Source: an uncultured Alphaproteobacteria bacterium (GTDB lineage: Bacteria; Pseudomonadota; Alphaproteobacteria; UBA11222). Taken from it: a stretch of DNA of 64,000 bases. Under the pieces are notes generated by a model. That model did not search any database. It worked only from the letters and a program-made list of their open reading frames with translations, and was not told the DNA's origin. The position numbers and the translations under genes are program-made. Shown here one piece after another: positions 9,957-19,648 of the stretch (positions are counted from its first letter, which is position 1; every line of letters begins with the position of its first letter). The stretch is taken from assembly GCA_947258435.1 (NCBI GenBank), contig CAMYID010000013.1, positions 248,001-312,000 of the forward strand, given 5' to 3'.

Positions 9957-9965
9957 TTATCCACA
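9957..9965 (+). promoter_or_regulatory. Perfect DnaA box upstream of the lexA promoter
   Basis: The 9-mer TTATCCACA, the strongest DnaA-binding consensus, lies one base upstream of the lexA -35 element. A perfect box is expected by chance about once per 130 kb on both strands, so its position at a promoter is suggestive rather than proof. Confidence 0.55.
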
Positions 9966-10039
9966 GTTCTGCGGGAAACTTATTGCTTCAGGGCGATAAA
10001 AGCAGGCCGGTGAACGGGCCGCCGCGCGACGGGCAGGGG

Positions 10040-11272
10040 TCAGATATCGCTGAGTTGCAGGATATCGACCCGGTCGCCCGTCTTTGCCGGGGCCGCATGT
10101 GGCGGCCGGATAACAAGGCAATCCGCCCGTGCAAGCGATGACAGCATGGAGCTGTCCTGTCGTTCAAAGGGTGTTGCGATATATTCCCCTGCAAGGGGAT
10201 GATCGTCGTTGGCAAGGGCAAGGCTTGCGCGCAGATAATCCTGCCGTTCGTCATTCCGGGGCAGGTCGCAGCCGAGTCGCGCCCGCGCCCTGGCATTCAG
10301 TCGCGCGCGGTCATCCAGCAGCGCGGCAATCGCGGGTTGCACGAAGATAAGCCCGCAGACAAGCGCGGAAACAGGATTGCCCGGCAGGCCGATCATCGGG
10401 GTTTCCCCCACATGCCCGAAGATCAGCGGTTTGCCCGGCCGCATTGCAATGCGCCAGAAATCGACAACAAGCCCCTGTTCGCCCAGCACCGATTGCACCA
10501 GATCGTGATCGCCCACCGATGCACCGCCCAGCGTGATCAGCATATCCGCGCCCCGCGCGCCCGCCGCCATTGCCGCCAGCGCCTCGCGATTATCGGGTGC
10601 GATGCCAAGATCGATCGCTTCACCGCCGGCGCGGGTGATGATGCCGGCAAGGCCCAGATTGTTGGAAGTCACGATCTGCTGCGGCCCTATCGGCTCGCCC
10701 GGGCGTACCAGCTCATCACCGGTGGCCAGCAATGCGATGCGCGGCCTGCGTCTGACAGACAGCCAGGGGACATTCATCGCTGCCGCAAGGGCGATATCAC
10801 GCGCGCCCAGCCGTTTGCCCGCTGGCAGCAGACTGTCACCCTCCCGAAAATCGAGGCCTTCGGGCCGGATATAGGTACCCGGCGACGCGCCCTTCAGAAT
10901 TGTGACCCCGTCCCCAGCGCGTTCGGTATTTTCCTGAATGACGATGGTGTCGGCACCTTGCGGGACCGGACCGCCGGTAAAAATCCTGACGGCCTCGCCC
11001 GGGCCCACGATCCCCGCAAAGGCATCGCCCGCGGGTGCTTCGCCGATCAGTTTCAGATCGGTTGGCGTCCTGGCCAGATCAGCGGCGCGGACCGCATAAC
11101 CATCCATCGCCGACATGGCAAAAGGCGGCTGGGTGCGCCGCGACAGGACAGGGGCGGCAAGGATGCGGCCCGGCGCGTCAGGCAGCGCAACTGTTTCGGG
11201 GGCAACCGGCTGCATCGCGGCGGTAATGCGTGACAGCGCCTCTGCCACCGGAAGAAGGGGTGTGCGAGCCAT
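10040..11272 (-). CDS. moeA: MoeA, molybdopterin molybdenumtransferase
   Basis: 410 residues, normal for MoeA. Conserved blocks are visible: PFAMSAMDGYAV early, IFTGGPVPQGADTIVIQE in the first domain, LLATGDELVRPG and GGASVGDHD in the MoCF-binding domain, and MRPGKPLIFG and GLPGNPVSA toward the end. MoeA inserts molybdate into adenylated molybdopterin, the final step of molybdenum cofactor assembly in the cytoplasm. It lies 5 bases downstream of moaC in the same trp-moa run. Confidence 0.96.
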   Translation of the reverse strand: MARTPLLPVAEALSRITAAMQPVAPETVALPDAPGRILAAPVLSRRTQPPFAMSAMDGYAVRAADLARTPTDLKLIGEAPAGDAFAGIVGPGEAVRIFTGGPVPQGADTIVIQENTERAGDGVTILKGASPGTYIRPEGLDFREGDSLLPAGKRLGARDIALAAAMNVPWLSVRRRPRIALLATGDELVRPGEPIGPQQIVTSNNLGLAGIITRAGGEAIDLGIAPDNREALAAMAAGARGADMLITLGGASVGDHDLVQSVLGEQGLVVDFWRIAMRPGKPLIFGHVGETPMIGLPGNPVSALVCGLIFVQPAIAALLDDRARLNARARARLGCDLPRNDERQDYLRASLALANDDHPLAGEYIATPFERQDSSMLSSLARADCLVIRPPHAAPAKTGDRVDILQLSDI

Positions 11273-11277
11273 CGCGT

Positions 11278-11760
11278 TTAACCTGCGTCGAACGTGCCCG
11301 ACTTGCCGCCGGATTTATGTTGTAATCGCACAGGACCGATTGTCATGCCGCGATCAACAGCCTTGCACATGTCATAGATGGTCAGCCCCGCAACCGTCGC
11401 GGCGGTCAGCGCCTCCATCTCTACCCCTGTCTGGCCTGTCACCTTGGCGGTCGCCGTGATCGCGACGCAGTTTCGGGCCGGGTCGGGCACCAGATCGACG
11501 CTCACCTTTGTCAGGGCAAGGGGGTGGCAAAGCGGGATAAGGTCCGCTGTGCGCTTTGCGCCCATGATGCCGGCAAGCCGGGCCACCGCCAGCACATCGC
11601 CTTTGCTGATCCCCCCTTCCATGATGAGCTGCAGCGTTTCGGGCTGCATTGTGACGGTGCCGATAGCCACAGCAACCCGGTCTGTCGCCGCCTTGGCCGA
11701 AATATCGACCATATGGGCGTTTCCGTCCGCATCGAAATGGGTAAGCTTGTTATCGGCCAT
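11278..11760 (-). CDS. moaC: MoaC, cyclic pyranopterin monophosphate synthase
   Basis: 160 residues, family length. Signature segments include [56 protein letters not shown] and [10 protein letters not shown]. MoaC converts the 3',8-cyclo-GTP product of MoaA into cyclic pyranopterin monophosphate. It starts 2 bases after the trpC stop, so it is co-transcribed with the tryptophan genes. No moaA is present in the window. Confidence 0.97.
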   Translation of the reverse strand: MADNKLTHFDADGNAHMVDISAKAATDRVAVAIGTVTMQPETLQLIMEGGISKGDVLAVARLAGIMGAKRTADLIPLCHPLALTKVSVDLVPDPARNCVAITATAKVTGQTGVEMEALTAATVAGLTIYDMCKAVDRGMTIGPVRLQHKSGGKSGTFDAG

Positions 11761-11762
11761 GG

Positions 11763-12599
11763 CTAATCGCCCTCGCGGGTCAGAATGGCGCGGGTCGCGG
11801 CACAGACATCATCCTGCCGCATCAGGCTTTCGCCGATCAGGAAAGCGCGGGCGCCGGCGGTGGCGCAACGGGCAAGATCACCAGGCTGTCCAAGGCCGCT
11901 TTCGGCAATCACGATCCGGTCATCGGGAATTGTGGGGGCAAGATCGAGGGTTGTCTCGATCCGGGTTTCAAAGCTGCGCAGATCGCGGTTGTTGATGCCG
12001 ATCAGCGGGCTGTCCAGCCGCAACGCACGTTCAAGTTCGGCGGCGTCATGCACCTCGATCAATGCATCCATGCGCCACTCCTGCGCCGCCGCCAAAAGCT
12101 CGCCTGCCTGCAAATCAGAAACCGAGGCCATGATGATCAGGATGCAGTCAGCCCCCCAGGCGCGCGCCTGGGCGACCTGATAGGTGTCATAGAGGAAATC
12201 CTTGCGCAGAACAGGCAAGTCAACCGCCGCCCGCGCGGTGCCGAGATATTCCGGCGCGCCCTGAAACGACGGCGTATCCGTCAGTACCGACAGGCAGCAT
12301 GCCCCCCCATCGGCATAAGCGCGGGCAAGTGCGGGCGGATCGAAATCGGCCCGGATCAACCCTTTTGAGGGGCTTGCCTTCTTGATCTCGGCAATCAGCC
12401 CATATCCGCCATCCCGCGTCGCGGTGACAAGCGCTTGTGCAAAGCCCCTGACCGGCGATTGCGCGCGGGCCAGCGTTTCAAGCCGGGCAAGTGGTATATC
12501 CTGCTTTGCCGCCGCGATTTCATCGAGCTTGTAGGCCTTGATTTTGTTCAGAATATCGGGGGTAGCGGCCGGGTTTTGCGGCTGTGCTGCTTGCGGCAT
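11763..12599 (-). CDS. trpC: TrpC, indole-3-glycerol-phosphate synthase
   Basis: 278 residues from the ATG at 12599, chosen because GGAAGGG stands 8 bases upstream; an in-frame ATG at 12617 would overlap trpD and lacks such a site. TIM-barrel signatures are seen in order: [13 protein letters not shown] with the catalytic Lys pair, [34 protein letters not shown] and VIAESGL. It forms indole-glycerol phosphate from CdRP. It is a single-function enzyme, not fused to TrpF. Confidence 0.97.
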   Translation of the reverse strand: MPQAAQPQNPAATPDILNKIKAYKLDEIAAAKQDIPLARLETLARAQSPVRGFAQALVTATRDGGYGLIAEIKKASPSKGLIRADFDPPALARAYADGGACCLSVLTDTPSFQGAPEYLGTARAAVDLPVLRKDFLYDTYQVAQARAWGADCILIIMASVSDLQAGELLAAAQEWRMDALIEVHDAAELERALRLDSPLIGINNRDLRSFETRIETTLDLAPTIPDDRIVIAESGLGQPGDLARCATAGARAFLIGESLMRQDDVCAATRAILTREGD

Positions 12600-12603
12600 G
12601 GCG

Positions 12604-13623
12604 TCACCCTTCCGCATTCGACAAGCGAACGAGTTTGTCGAGCGTTGCCTGCGCCGCGCCGTTATCCAGCACGGTTTGCGCCATAGCCGCCCCGTCGGCG
12701 AGGCAGGTTGCTTTTTCCGCCACGATCAGGGCCGCCGCGGCATTCAGCACGACGATATCGCGATAGGGGCCTTTCTGCCCCTCAAGCAGATGCTTCAGCG
12801 CGGTGGCATTGGCCGCCGGGTCGCCCCCCAGCAAATCGGTGGGCCGTGCGAGGGGCAGGCCGGCCATCTCTGGCGCGATCTCGAATTCCTCGATCGCACC
12901 ATTGGTGACCGATGCGGCAAAACTCGGCCCCGTTGTGGTAATTTCATCAAGTCCGTCCGAACCATGCACGATCCAGGCGCGATCGGTCCCCAGATTATGC
13001 AGCACCTCAGCCAGCGGACGCACCCACTGCCGGGAGAAAACGCCGATGAGCTGCCGCTTGGTTCCCGCAGGGTTTGACAGCGGCCCGAGCAGATTGAAGA
13101 TCGTCCGCGTGCCAAGTTCCACCCGGCTTGGCCCGACATGCTTCATCGCACCGTGATGGCGCGGCGCCATCATAAAGCCGATACCTGCCTCACGAATACA
13201 GCGTTCTGTTATATCGGTTGAGGTTTCGATGTTAACACCCAGTTCTGCAAGAACTTCCGCCGATCCCGATCTTGAGGAAAGTGCGCGGTTGCCATGCTTT
13301 GCAATGGGAACCCCGCAAGCTGCCACCACAAAGGCGGCGGCGGTCGAGATGTTGAACGTGCCAGCCGCGTCGCCACCTGTTCCGCAGGTATCGATCGCGT
13401 CATCGGGCGCGGTAATCCGCACCGCCTTTTCGCGCATGACGCTTGCGCCGGCGGTGATTTCGTCAACCGTTTCCCCCCTGACGCGCAATGCCATCAGGAA
13501 ACCGCCAATTTGGGTGGGCGTTGCCGCGCCCGACATCATGATTTCAAAGGCATGGCGGGCCTGCGCATAATTCAGGGGCGATCCGTCGGCGATGTGACCG
13601 ATCAGCATTTTGAAATCGGTCAT
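12604..13623 (-). CDS. trpD: TrpD, anthranilate phosphoribosyltransferase
   Basis: 339 residues. The phosphoribosyl-binding motif [17 protein letters not shown], the substrate segment [14 protein letters not shown] and the [11 protein letters not shown] block are all present. It attaches phosphoribose to anthranilate, the second step of tryptophan synthesis. It overlaps trpG by 4 bases and precedes trpC by 4 bases, giving a tight trpGDC operon. Confidence 0.97.
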   Translation of the reverse strand: MTDFKMLIGHIADGSPLNYAQARHAFEIMMSGAATPTQIGGFLMALRVRGETVDEITAGASVMREKAVRITAPDDAIDTCGTGGDAAGTFNISTAAAFVVAACGVPIAKHGNRALSSRSGSAEVLAELGVNIETSTDITERCIREAGIGFMMAPRHHGAMKHVGPSRVELGTRTIFNLLGPLSNPAGTKRQLIGVFSRQWVRPLAEVLHNLGTDRAWIVHGSDGLDEITTTGPSFAASVTNGAIEEFEIAPEMAGLPLARPTDLLGGDPAANATALKHLLEGQKGPYRDIVVLNAAAALIVAEKATCLADGAAMAQTVLDNGAAQATLDKLVRLSNAEG

Positions 13624-14219
13624 TCCGCGGCCTCTCTCGGGGTTGTTGCGATCCCCGCGATAGTCAGGAAATTGGCCAGCAGCTGATGGCCATGCTCGGA
13701 AGCGATGCTTTCAGGGTGAAACTGCACGCCGTGAACCGGGGCATCGCGATGGGCAACGCCCATGATGATGCCGTCCTCGGTTTCCGCGGTGATCTCAAGG
13801 CAGTCAGGCAGACTGTCGCGGTCGATGACGAGACTATGATAGCGGGTGGCGGCAAATGGATCGGGCAGGCCTGAAAACACGCCTTTCCCGTCATGCCGGA
13901 TCGGGCTCAGCTTGCCATGCATGACCGGTTCAATGCGGGTGATTTTGCCGCCATAGGCCTGACCGATTGACTGATGCCCGAGACAGACCCCCAGGATCGG
14001 GATCGTCCCGCGCGCTTCATTGATCAGCGCCAGACATATCCCGGCTTCATCCGGGGTGCAGGGACCCGGCGACAGCACAATCGCTTCGGGCCGGCGGTTC
14101 AGCACGTCGTGAACCGAAATCTTGTCATTGCGGAAAACCTCGACCCGCGCGCCGATTTCACCCATGAAATGCACAAGATTATAGGTGAAGCTGTCATAGT
14201 TATCGATAAGCGTGATCAT
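13620..14219 (-). CDS. trpG: TrpG, glutamine amidotransferase subunit of anthranilate synthase
   Basis: 199 residues forming a class I glutamine amidotransferase. The nucleophile Cys is in ILGVCLGHQSIGQ, and the His and Glu of the triad lie in VHGVQFHPESIASEHG near the C-terminus. It delivers ammonia to TrpE, encoded separately at 16109-17629. The same family also serves PabB; the overlap with trpD argues for tryptophan synthesis. Upstream bases 14220-14393 separate it from divergent cueR; they contain CTATATAG and CATAATTATG palindromes but no convincing attenuator. Confidence 0.95.
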   Translation of the reverse strand: MITLIDNYDSFTYNLVHFMGEIGARVEVFRNDKISVHDVLNRRPEAIVLSPGPCTPDEAGICLALINEARGTIPILGVCLGHQSIGQAYGGKITRIEPVMHGKLSPIRHDGKGVFSGLPDPFAATRYHSLVIDRDSLPDCLEITAETEDGIIMGVAHRDAPVHGVQFHPESIASEHGHQLLANFLTIAGIATTPREAAE

Positions 14220-14393
14220 GGCTAATCAGAAAGCTTTCCAAATTCTCGTCCGCTGCCTTGATGCGGACAATTTCGGCATTCAATACTAACTATATAGCGC
14301 GCATAATTATGTCCATATCGCAGTGCGCCGCATGCCGGTCAAGGGCGGGGATTGCCGCGCGAAACTGCGATGCAGGCAGATAAGGGATGCAGG

Positions 14394-14783
14394 ATGAATA
14401 TCGGTGAGGCAGCGAAACAGTCGGGCGTGGCGGCAAAAACCATCCGCTATTACGAGGAAATCGGCCTGTTGCCCGCCGCCGTCCGGGCCGCCAATGGCTA
14501 TCGCAGCTATACCCGCGAGGCGGTGGAGACATTGCGCTTTATTTCACAGGCGCGCAGGCTTGGCTTCAGCGTATCGGAATGCCGCGACCTTCTAATGCTG
14601 TATCAGGACCGCAATCGCGCGAGCGCGGATGTCAAGGCGCTGACTTTGTCCCATATCGCCCAGATTGATGAGAAACTTGCGGAATTGCAGGAAATCCGGG
14701 CCACACTTGTTGAGCTGACCGAGAAATGTCGCGGCGATTCCCGGCCTGACTGCCCGATACTGAAGGGGCTGGCGCGGACGTGA
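14394..14783 (+). CDS. cueR: CueR/HmrR-type copper-responsive MerR regulator
   Basis: 129 residues from the ATG at 14394 (MNIGEAAKQSG). An N-terminal winged helix motif (KTIRYYEEIGLLP, NGYRSY) is followed by a long dimerisation helix. Metal-site residues fall on the numbering of the E. coli copper sensor: Cys112 and Cys120 in CRGDSRPDCPIL, and Ser77, typical of sensors for monovalent metal ions (Cu+, Ag+, Au+). The protein likely twists a 19-base-spaced promoter on metal binding. No copper ATPase or chaperone gene is nearby, so its target lies elsewhere. It is inserted between trpG and trpE on the opposite strand. Confidence 0.88.
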   Translation: MNIGEAAKQSGVAAKTIRYYEEIGLLPAAVRAANGYRSYTREAVETLRFISQARRLGFSVSECRDLLMLYQDRNRASADVKALTLSHIAQIDEKLAELQEIRATLVELTEKCRGDSRPDCPILKGLART

Positions 14784-14874
14784 CAGCCAATGCTTGTTTT
14801 CTCACCCGGCGCGGGCTAGGGCTGGGTTTGCGCGGCGTTGAAACGTCGGCATAATCTGAACGAAGTTTACAGCG

Positions 14875-16017
14875 ATGCCCGACGATACAGTTGCCCCGCA
14901 GATCGAAAAACGACGTACCCTGTTGCGCAATATTGTTTTTGCAAGTCTGCTGCTTGCCGGTGTCGGGCTTGGCTGGCTGATCGGGGAATCAGGGCAGCGC
15001 GACAAGGATGACAGCCCGCCGCCGCCGCTGACCGAACGCGCGGTTGAGCCATCGGCCGATGCCCGAATGCCCGCGCAGCCCCCTTCCGAACACGTGCCGG
15101 AAGACGCGCCGGCTGCCGGGCAAACAGAAGCTGCGGCCCCCTCAGGCCAGCTTGCGGCGGTGCCCGACAAGGGGGAGGGGGCTGATCCGCGCCAGGATGC
15201 CGGGCGTGAAAAATTGCATGACATGGCCCGCACGCAGCCCGAGCTTGATTTCACAAGCCCACCCGCTCTCCAGGCAGCGGAGCCTGAAGTGCCTGCGGCC
15301 GGCTGGCGGCAATTCGCTGCCCTGCCGCCGGCCAATCCGCAGAAACTGCCGCGACTCGTCGTTGTTATCGATGATATCGGCCCCAATCTGGCGCAGGCGC
15401 GCGAAGCCGTTGCTTTACCCGCGGCGGTCACGCTTGCCATTCTGCCTTATGCCGACTATGCGGCGGAGCTTGCCCGAGAGGCGCGTATCAACGGGCATGA
15501 AATTCTTGTTCATTTGCCGATGGAGCCTGATAATGATGCCGATCCGGGACCGCAGGCAATGCTTGCCGATTTGCCCGAGGCCGAATTCCTCAGCCGGCTT
15601 GACTGGAACCTCACCCGGATCGAGGGGTATGTCGGCGTCAACAACCATATGGGCAGCCGTCTGACCCAGGACCCGGTGGCAATGCAGCGCATTCTCAGTG
15701 TGCTGAAACAGCGCGATCTGCTGTTCCTGGATTCGCGGACGATTGCGGCAACCATCGCTGGTGAGCTGTCGCGTGCAATGCAGCTTCCGACCCTGGAACG
15801 GGATGTTTTCATCGATAACGATCTGGCGGCCGACAAGATCAGGCAGCAATTGCGGCGGGCGGAAGAAATCGCGCGGACGCAGGGCAGCGCTATCCTGATC
15901 GGGCATCCCCACCAGCAAACCCTTGATGTGCTGCGCGACTGGTTTTCAAGCCTGGAAGGGCGGGGGTTTCAGCTTGTGCCCCTGACCGCGGTGCTGAAAG
16001 AAAAAAGCAGGGGGTAG
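14875..16017 (+). CDS. Divergent polysaccharide deacetylase family protein (YibQ-like)
   Basis: 380 residues. A single membrane helix at about 18-40 (ASLLLAGVGLGWLIG) is followed by a long Pro/Ala/Glu-rich linker to about residue 160, then a compact NodB-like domain: RLVVVIDDIGPN, LPYADYAAELAREAR, HEILVHLPMEP, GVNNHMGSRLT and AILIGHPHQQTL. This matches the divergent polysaccharide deacetylase family (PF04748). Anchored in the inner membrane with the domain in the periplasm, it may act on peptidoglycan or another envelope sugar; the substrate is unknown. It follows cueR by 91 bases. Confidence 0.85.
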   Translation: MPDDTVAPQIEKRRTLLRNIVFASLLLAGVGLGWLIGESGQRDKDDSPPPPLTERAVEPSADARMPAQPPSEHVPEDAPAAGQTEAAAPSGQLAAVPDKGEGADPRQDAGREKLHDMARTQPELDFTSPPALQAAEPEVPAAGWRQFAALPPANPQKLPRLVVVIDDIGPNLAQAREAVALPAAVTLAILPYADYAAELAREARINGHEILVHLPMEPDNDADPGPQAMLADLPEAEFLSRLDWNLTRIEGYVGVNNHMGSRLTQDPVAMQRILSVLKQRDLLFLDSRTIAATIAGELSRAMQLPTLERDVFIDNDLAADKIRQQLRRAEEIARTQGSAILIGHPHQQTLDVLRDWFSSLEGRGFQLVPLTAVLKEKSRG

Positions 16018-16108
16018 AAGACACAGCCCCCTCTCATGCCGATCAGCGCGCAGACAGAGGGACAGGACAGAGGGGCAAAGACAAGAGGGACAAGCCCTGC
16101 GCGGCTAC

Positions 16109-17629
16109 TTACTGGCCGCGGCGCGGCGTGGTGGCAAACTGCATAGCCTCTTCAGCCGCTTTCATCAGCGCCTTCGATTTGGTGATCGTTTCCTGATATT
16201 CGGCTTCCGGGTCACTGTCGGCCACAACGCCGCCGCCTGCCTGCACATACATCACCTGATCCTTGATGACGGCGGTGCGCAGGGCAATGCAGTTATCCAT
16301 TGAGCCATCGGCGGAAAAATAGCCCACGCACCCCGCATAGATGCCGCGTTTTTCCTTCTCAAGCTCGTCGATGATCTCCATCGCGCGGATTTTCGGTGCA
16401 CCGCTGACCGTGCCGGCGGGAAAGCCCGCGCAAAGTGCGGAAATCGCGTCATATTCAGGGGCAATCCGCCCTTCCACATTGGAAACCAGATGAATGAGAT
16501 GCGAGTAATATTCGGTCGTGAACCGCGCGGTGACATTCACCGTGCCGATCCGCGATACCCGCCCGACATCGTTGCGCCCCAGATCAAGCAGCATCAGATG
16601 TTCGGCGCGCTCCTTCTGGTTGTTGATGAGGTCATGTTCCTGGGCAGCATCTTCTTCCGGGGTCGTGCCGCGCGGCCGGGTCCCCGCAATCGGGCGGATC
16701 GTCACGGTTTCATTGCGTAAACGCACAAGCAGTTCCGGGCTTGAGCCGACAATCGCAAACTCCCCGAAATCGAGAAAATTCATATAGGGCGAGGGGTTAA
16801 GCCGGCGCAATGCGCGGTAAAGGGCAAAGGGCGGCAATTCGAATGGCAGGCTGAAACGCTGGCTCGGCACCACCTGAAAGATATCGCCCGCCGCGATATA
16901 GTCCTTCGCCCGCCGAACCATGGCGTGATATTCGTCGCGGCTTGTGTTGGAGCGCGGTTCGGGCAGCGGCGGCAGATCGTCGGGCTGGTAGGTGGCGATG
17001 TGCGGAAGGGGGCGTTCGAAATCGTCCACAATATCGCCAAGCCGTTCCTGGGCGCGGCTGTAGGCAGCCTTCGCGCTGATACCGGTTGACGGCCAGACCG
17101 GGGTGACCAATGTCACCATGTCTTTCACCGAATCGAAGATCACCATGATTGTCGGGCGCAGGAAGATCGCATCCGGCAGACCGAGCGGGTCCGGGTTGGG
17201 CGGCGGCAGATCTTCCATCAGCCGCACCATGTCATAGCCCATATAGCCAAACAGTCCCGTCGCCATCGGCGGCAACTGATGCGGCACATCGACCCGCATT
17301 TCGCGCACGAGCTTGCGCAATGCATCGAGCGAACCTTCCGGGCAGGGTTCCCAGCTCTCGGGGTCGTGCCGGGCATTGCGGTTGATTTCAGCCCGCGCGC
17401 CGTAACAACGCCAGATCAGATCGGGCTTCATGCCCATAAAGGAATAGCGACCCCGGCTTGCGCCCCCTTCGACGGATTCGAACAGAAAACTGTTGGCGCG
17501 GCCTTCGGCAAGTTTCAGCATGACCGAAACCGGGGTCTCCAGATCCGCGACAAGGTGGGTCCAGACAAGCTGCGGCTTGCCGGCCTCATAGGTGGCGCTA
17601 AACGGGTCGAAATTCGGCTCGACATGCAT
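16109..17629 (-). CDS. trpE: TrpE, anthranilate synthase component I
   Basis: 506 residues, normal length. Tryptophan-feedback segments are present (FLFESVEGG and LNPSPYMNFL). The chorismate-binding half shows PIAGTRPRGTTPEED, LMLLDLGRNDVGRV, FPAGTVSGAPKIRAMEIID and YVQAGGGVVADSDPEAEY. It makes anthranilate from chorismate using ammonia from TrpG. It is transcribed after ppiD (85-base gap), apart from trpGDC by the opposite-strand pair cueR and deacetylase. Confidence 0.97.
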   Translation of the reverse strand: MHVEPNFDPFSATYEAGKPQLVWTHLVADLETPVSVMLKLAEGRANSFLFESVEGGASRGRYSFMGMKPDLIWRCYGARAEINRNARHDPESWEPCPEGSLDALRKLVREMRVDVPHQLPPMATGLFGYMGYDMVRLMEDLPPPNPDPLGLPDAIFLRPTIMVIFDSVKDMVTLVTPVWPSTGISAKAAYSRAQERLGDIVDDFERPLPHIATYQPDDLPPLPEPRSNTSRDEYHAMVRRAKDYIAAGDIFQVVPSQRFSLPFELPPFALYRALRRLNPSPYMNFLDFGEFAIVGSSPELLVRLRNETVTIRPIAGTRPRGTTPEEDAAQEHDLINNQKERAEHLMLLDLGRNDVGRVSRIGTVNVTARFTTEYYSHLIHLVSNVEGRIAPEYDAISALCAGFPAGTVSGAPKIRAMEIIDELEKEKRGIYAGCVGYFSADGSMDNCIALRTAVIKDQVMYVQAGGGVVADSDPEAEYQETITKSKALMKAAEEAMQFATTPRRGQ

Positions 17630-17714
17630 GGCTGTTCAACGTGTCCTGACTGTTGGAACGGAATTGGCGCGCCCGTTCAAGACACGCATAACCCAACTGC
17701 ATTGTGACAATGGT

Positions 17715-19601
17715 TTATTGATCGGGAAACAGGCTGGCAAGCTGGTTCTGGTTGATCTGCAGCTCATAATGCTGTTCCAGCACCGTCTGATACTGCGCCA
17801 GTATGTCATCAGACATCTGATTTTCCAGGGCCGTTCTGATCTGCGCCGTCTGGCTGTCATCCGCCGGGAAAGCGGGCACGAGGATTTCATCGAGCCGTGC
17901 AACAATAAACCCGCCTTTCGGGGCAGGGGCCGCGATCACCTTTTTCGGCTGGGTTGCAAAAACCTCTCCCACGGTGGCCGGGCTGAGCAGGTCATCGCGG
18001 AAGGTGCGGCCGAATGCGGGCCTTTCGGTGAGCGACAGGCCGCGCGTCTCTGCAATTTCGGCAAGAGACACACCTGATTGCGCCTGCGCGCGGATATCAT
18101 CCGCCAACTGCTCCAACGCCTGCGCTGTGGCGCGTGCACGCAGGGCGGAGCGGACCTCCTCCACAACGCTGTCAAAGGGTCGCAAGGCAGACGGGGTCAC
18201 ATCATCGACGCGCACCACGAAATAGCCGCCCGCACGGGTTTCGCGCAGATCATTCTCCTCACCCGGCGCGCTGTCGAATATATCGGACAGGAACTCCGCC
18301 TCGGTCGGCAGATCGGGGATGGCGGTGCCATCGGGGCCGTTACCGGAACGATCGATGGCCGGGATTTTCTTTGCGGTCAGGCCGATAATGCGCGCGGCTT
18401 CCTCAAGCGTTTCGCCACTGGCGCGTGCATCCTCGAACCGGTTGCTGATATCAAACAGTGCGTCTTCGGCGCGTTGCAGGGCAAGATCGCGACCGATTTC
18501 AGCGCGCACTTCAGAAAAGGGCTGAACGCGCTCAGGGCGCTTGTCGTCGATCCGCACGATCTGCCAGCCAAGCGGCGATTGAAGCGGTTTGCTGATCGCA
18601 CCTTTTTCAAGCGCAAAGACCGCTGCCGCGATATCGGGGTGTAATTCGTTCCGCGTTATGTCGGTCAGGGTGATTTCATCGGCAGATAAACCTGTCGTTT
18701 CCCTGGCAACAGTCGCAAAGTCCGCACCTTCCTGAAGCCGTGCATAGGCGGCTTCCGCCTGACTTTGGTCAGTGAACAAGATCTGCGCGATATCCCGCGT
18801 GCCGATTGTCGTGAATTCGGCGAGGCGGTTTTCATATTCCTCTTGCAGTTCCGCCTCATCGAGGGCGATTTCTTCGGCCAAAGCTTCAGGCTGCATGCTG
18901 ACATAGGTCACCATGCGATATTCCGGCGCTGTGAACAGGCCGGGGTTGTCATCGTAGAATGCACGAAGTTCCGCCGCCGCAAACGGTTTGGGCTGTGTGA
19001 CGGCGGATTGCGGGATTTCAATCAGGCTGACTTTGCGCTGCTCGTTCTGATGCTGATAAATCGCCTTGAGCATATGGCGTGGCGGGACCGTTGCCGATGT
19101 CAGCCCGGCGATCAGCTGCCGCCGCGTCATCTCCTCGCGGGTGCGGGCGATGAAGTCGCGCTCGGTATAGCCGTTATTGCGCAAGGCCTGTTCGAAGCGG
19201 GCCCGATCGAAACTGCCGAACGGGTCGGCAAAGACCGGGTCCTCGCGAATGACTTTTGCGACTTCGCTATCGGGGGTATAAAGCCCCAGTTCGCTGGCTT
19301 TTTCGTCAAACATCATGCGCGTGATCATCTGCCGCAGCACCTGCCGGTCCAGGCCAAGCGCGCGCGCCTGCTGACGGTCGAAACTGCTGCCAAAGCGTTG
19401 TTGCAGGCGGTAGAGTTCGCGCTGAAACTCGTTTTCAAGGCTTGCCGCATCGATTTCGCGCCCTTCGATTGATGCGACGGCGGTGGTGCCTCTTGCACCC
19501 AGAAAATCGGCGATGCCCCAAACAGCAAAACTCAGAACAAGCAGGCCAATAAAAATCCGGGCAATCCAGGTGCCCGCGCCTTTGCGCAGTGAAATCAGCA
19601 T
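17715..19601 (-). CDS. ppiD: PpiD-like periplasmic peptidyl-prolyl isomerase/chaperone
   Basis: 628 residues. A signal anchor at about 13-35 (WIARIFIGLLVLSFAVWGIADFL) is followed by a SurA_N-type chaperone region with VASIEGREIDAASLENEFQR, then one parvulin-like domain (RDIAQILFTDQSQAEAAY...GWQIVRIDDKRPE) at about residues 255-350 and a long C-terminal chaperone part. PpiD is tethered to the inner membrane near the Sec translocon and helps outer-membrane proteins fold. It precedes trpE, an order common in alphaproteobacteria. Confidence 0.9.
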   Translation of the reverse strand: MLISLRKGAGTWIARIFIGLLVLSFAVWGIADFLGARGTTAVASIEGREIDAASLENEFQRELYRLQQRFGSSFDRQQARALGLDRQVLRQMITRMMFDEKASELGLYTPDSEVAKVIREDPVFADPFGSFDRARFEQALRNNGYTERDFIARTREEMTRRQLIAGLTSATVPPRHMLKAIYQHQNEQRKVSLIEIPQSAVTQPKPFAAAELRAFYDDNPGLFTAPEYRMVTYVSMQPEALAEEIALDEAELQEEYENRLAEFTTIGTRDIAQILFTDQSQAEAAYARLQEGADFATVARETTGLSADEITLTDITRNELHPDIAAAVFALEKGAISKPLQSPLGWQIVRIDDKRPERVQPFSEVRAEIGRDLALQRAEDALFDISNRFEDARASGETLEEAARIIGLTAKKIPAIDRSGNGPDGTAIPDLPTEAEFLSDIFDSAPGEENDLRETRAGGYFVVRVDDVTPSALRPFDSVVEEVRSALRARATAQALEQLADDIRAQAQSGVSLAEIAETRGLSLTERPAFGRTFRDDLLSPATVGEVFATQPKKVIAAPAPKGGFIVARLDEILVPAFPADDSQTAQIRTALENQMSDDILAQYQTVLEQHYELQINQNQLASLFPDQ

Positions 19602-19648
19602 TCAGTCAACCGTCCGGTGCATTTTTGCGATGAATGACGACATCACTC

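Noticed and set aside
9957-9965. Chromosome replication origin
   Set aside because: A single DnaA box without a cluster of boxes, AT-rich unwinding element or origin-linked genes.
10199-11233. A long plus-strand open frame opposite moeA
   Set aside because: MoeA is certain; the opposite frame is rich in Arg, His and Gln with no recognisable domain.
14220-14393. Tryptophan attenuator before trpG
   Set aside because: No leader peptide with Trp codons followed by alternative hairpins was seen.
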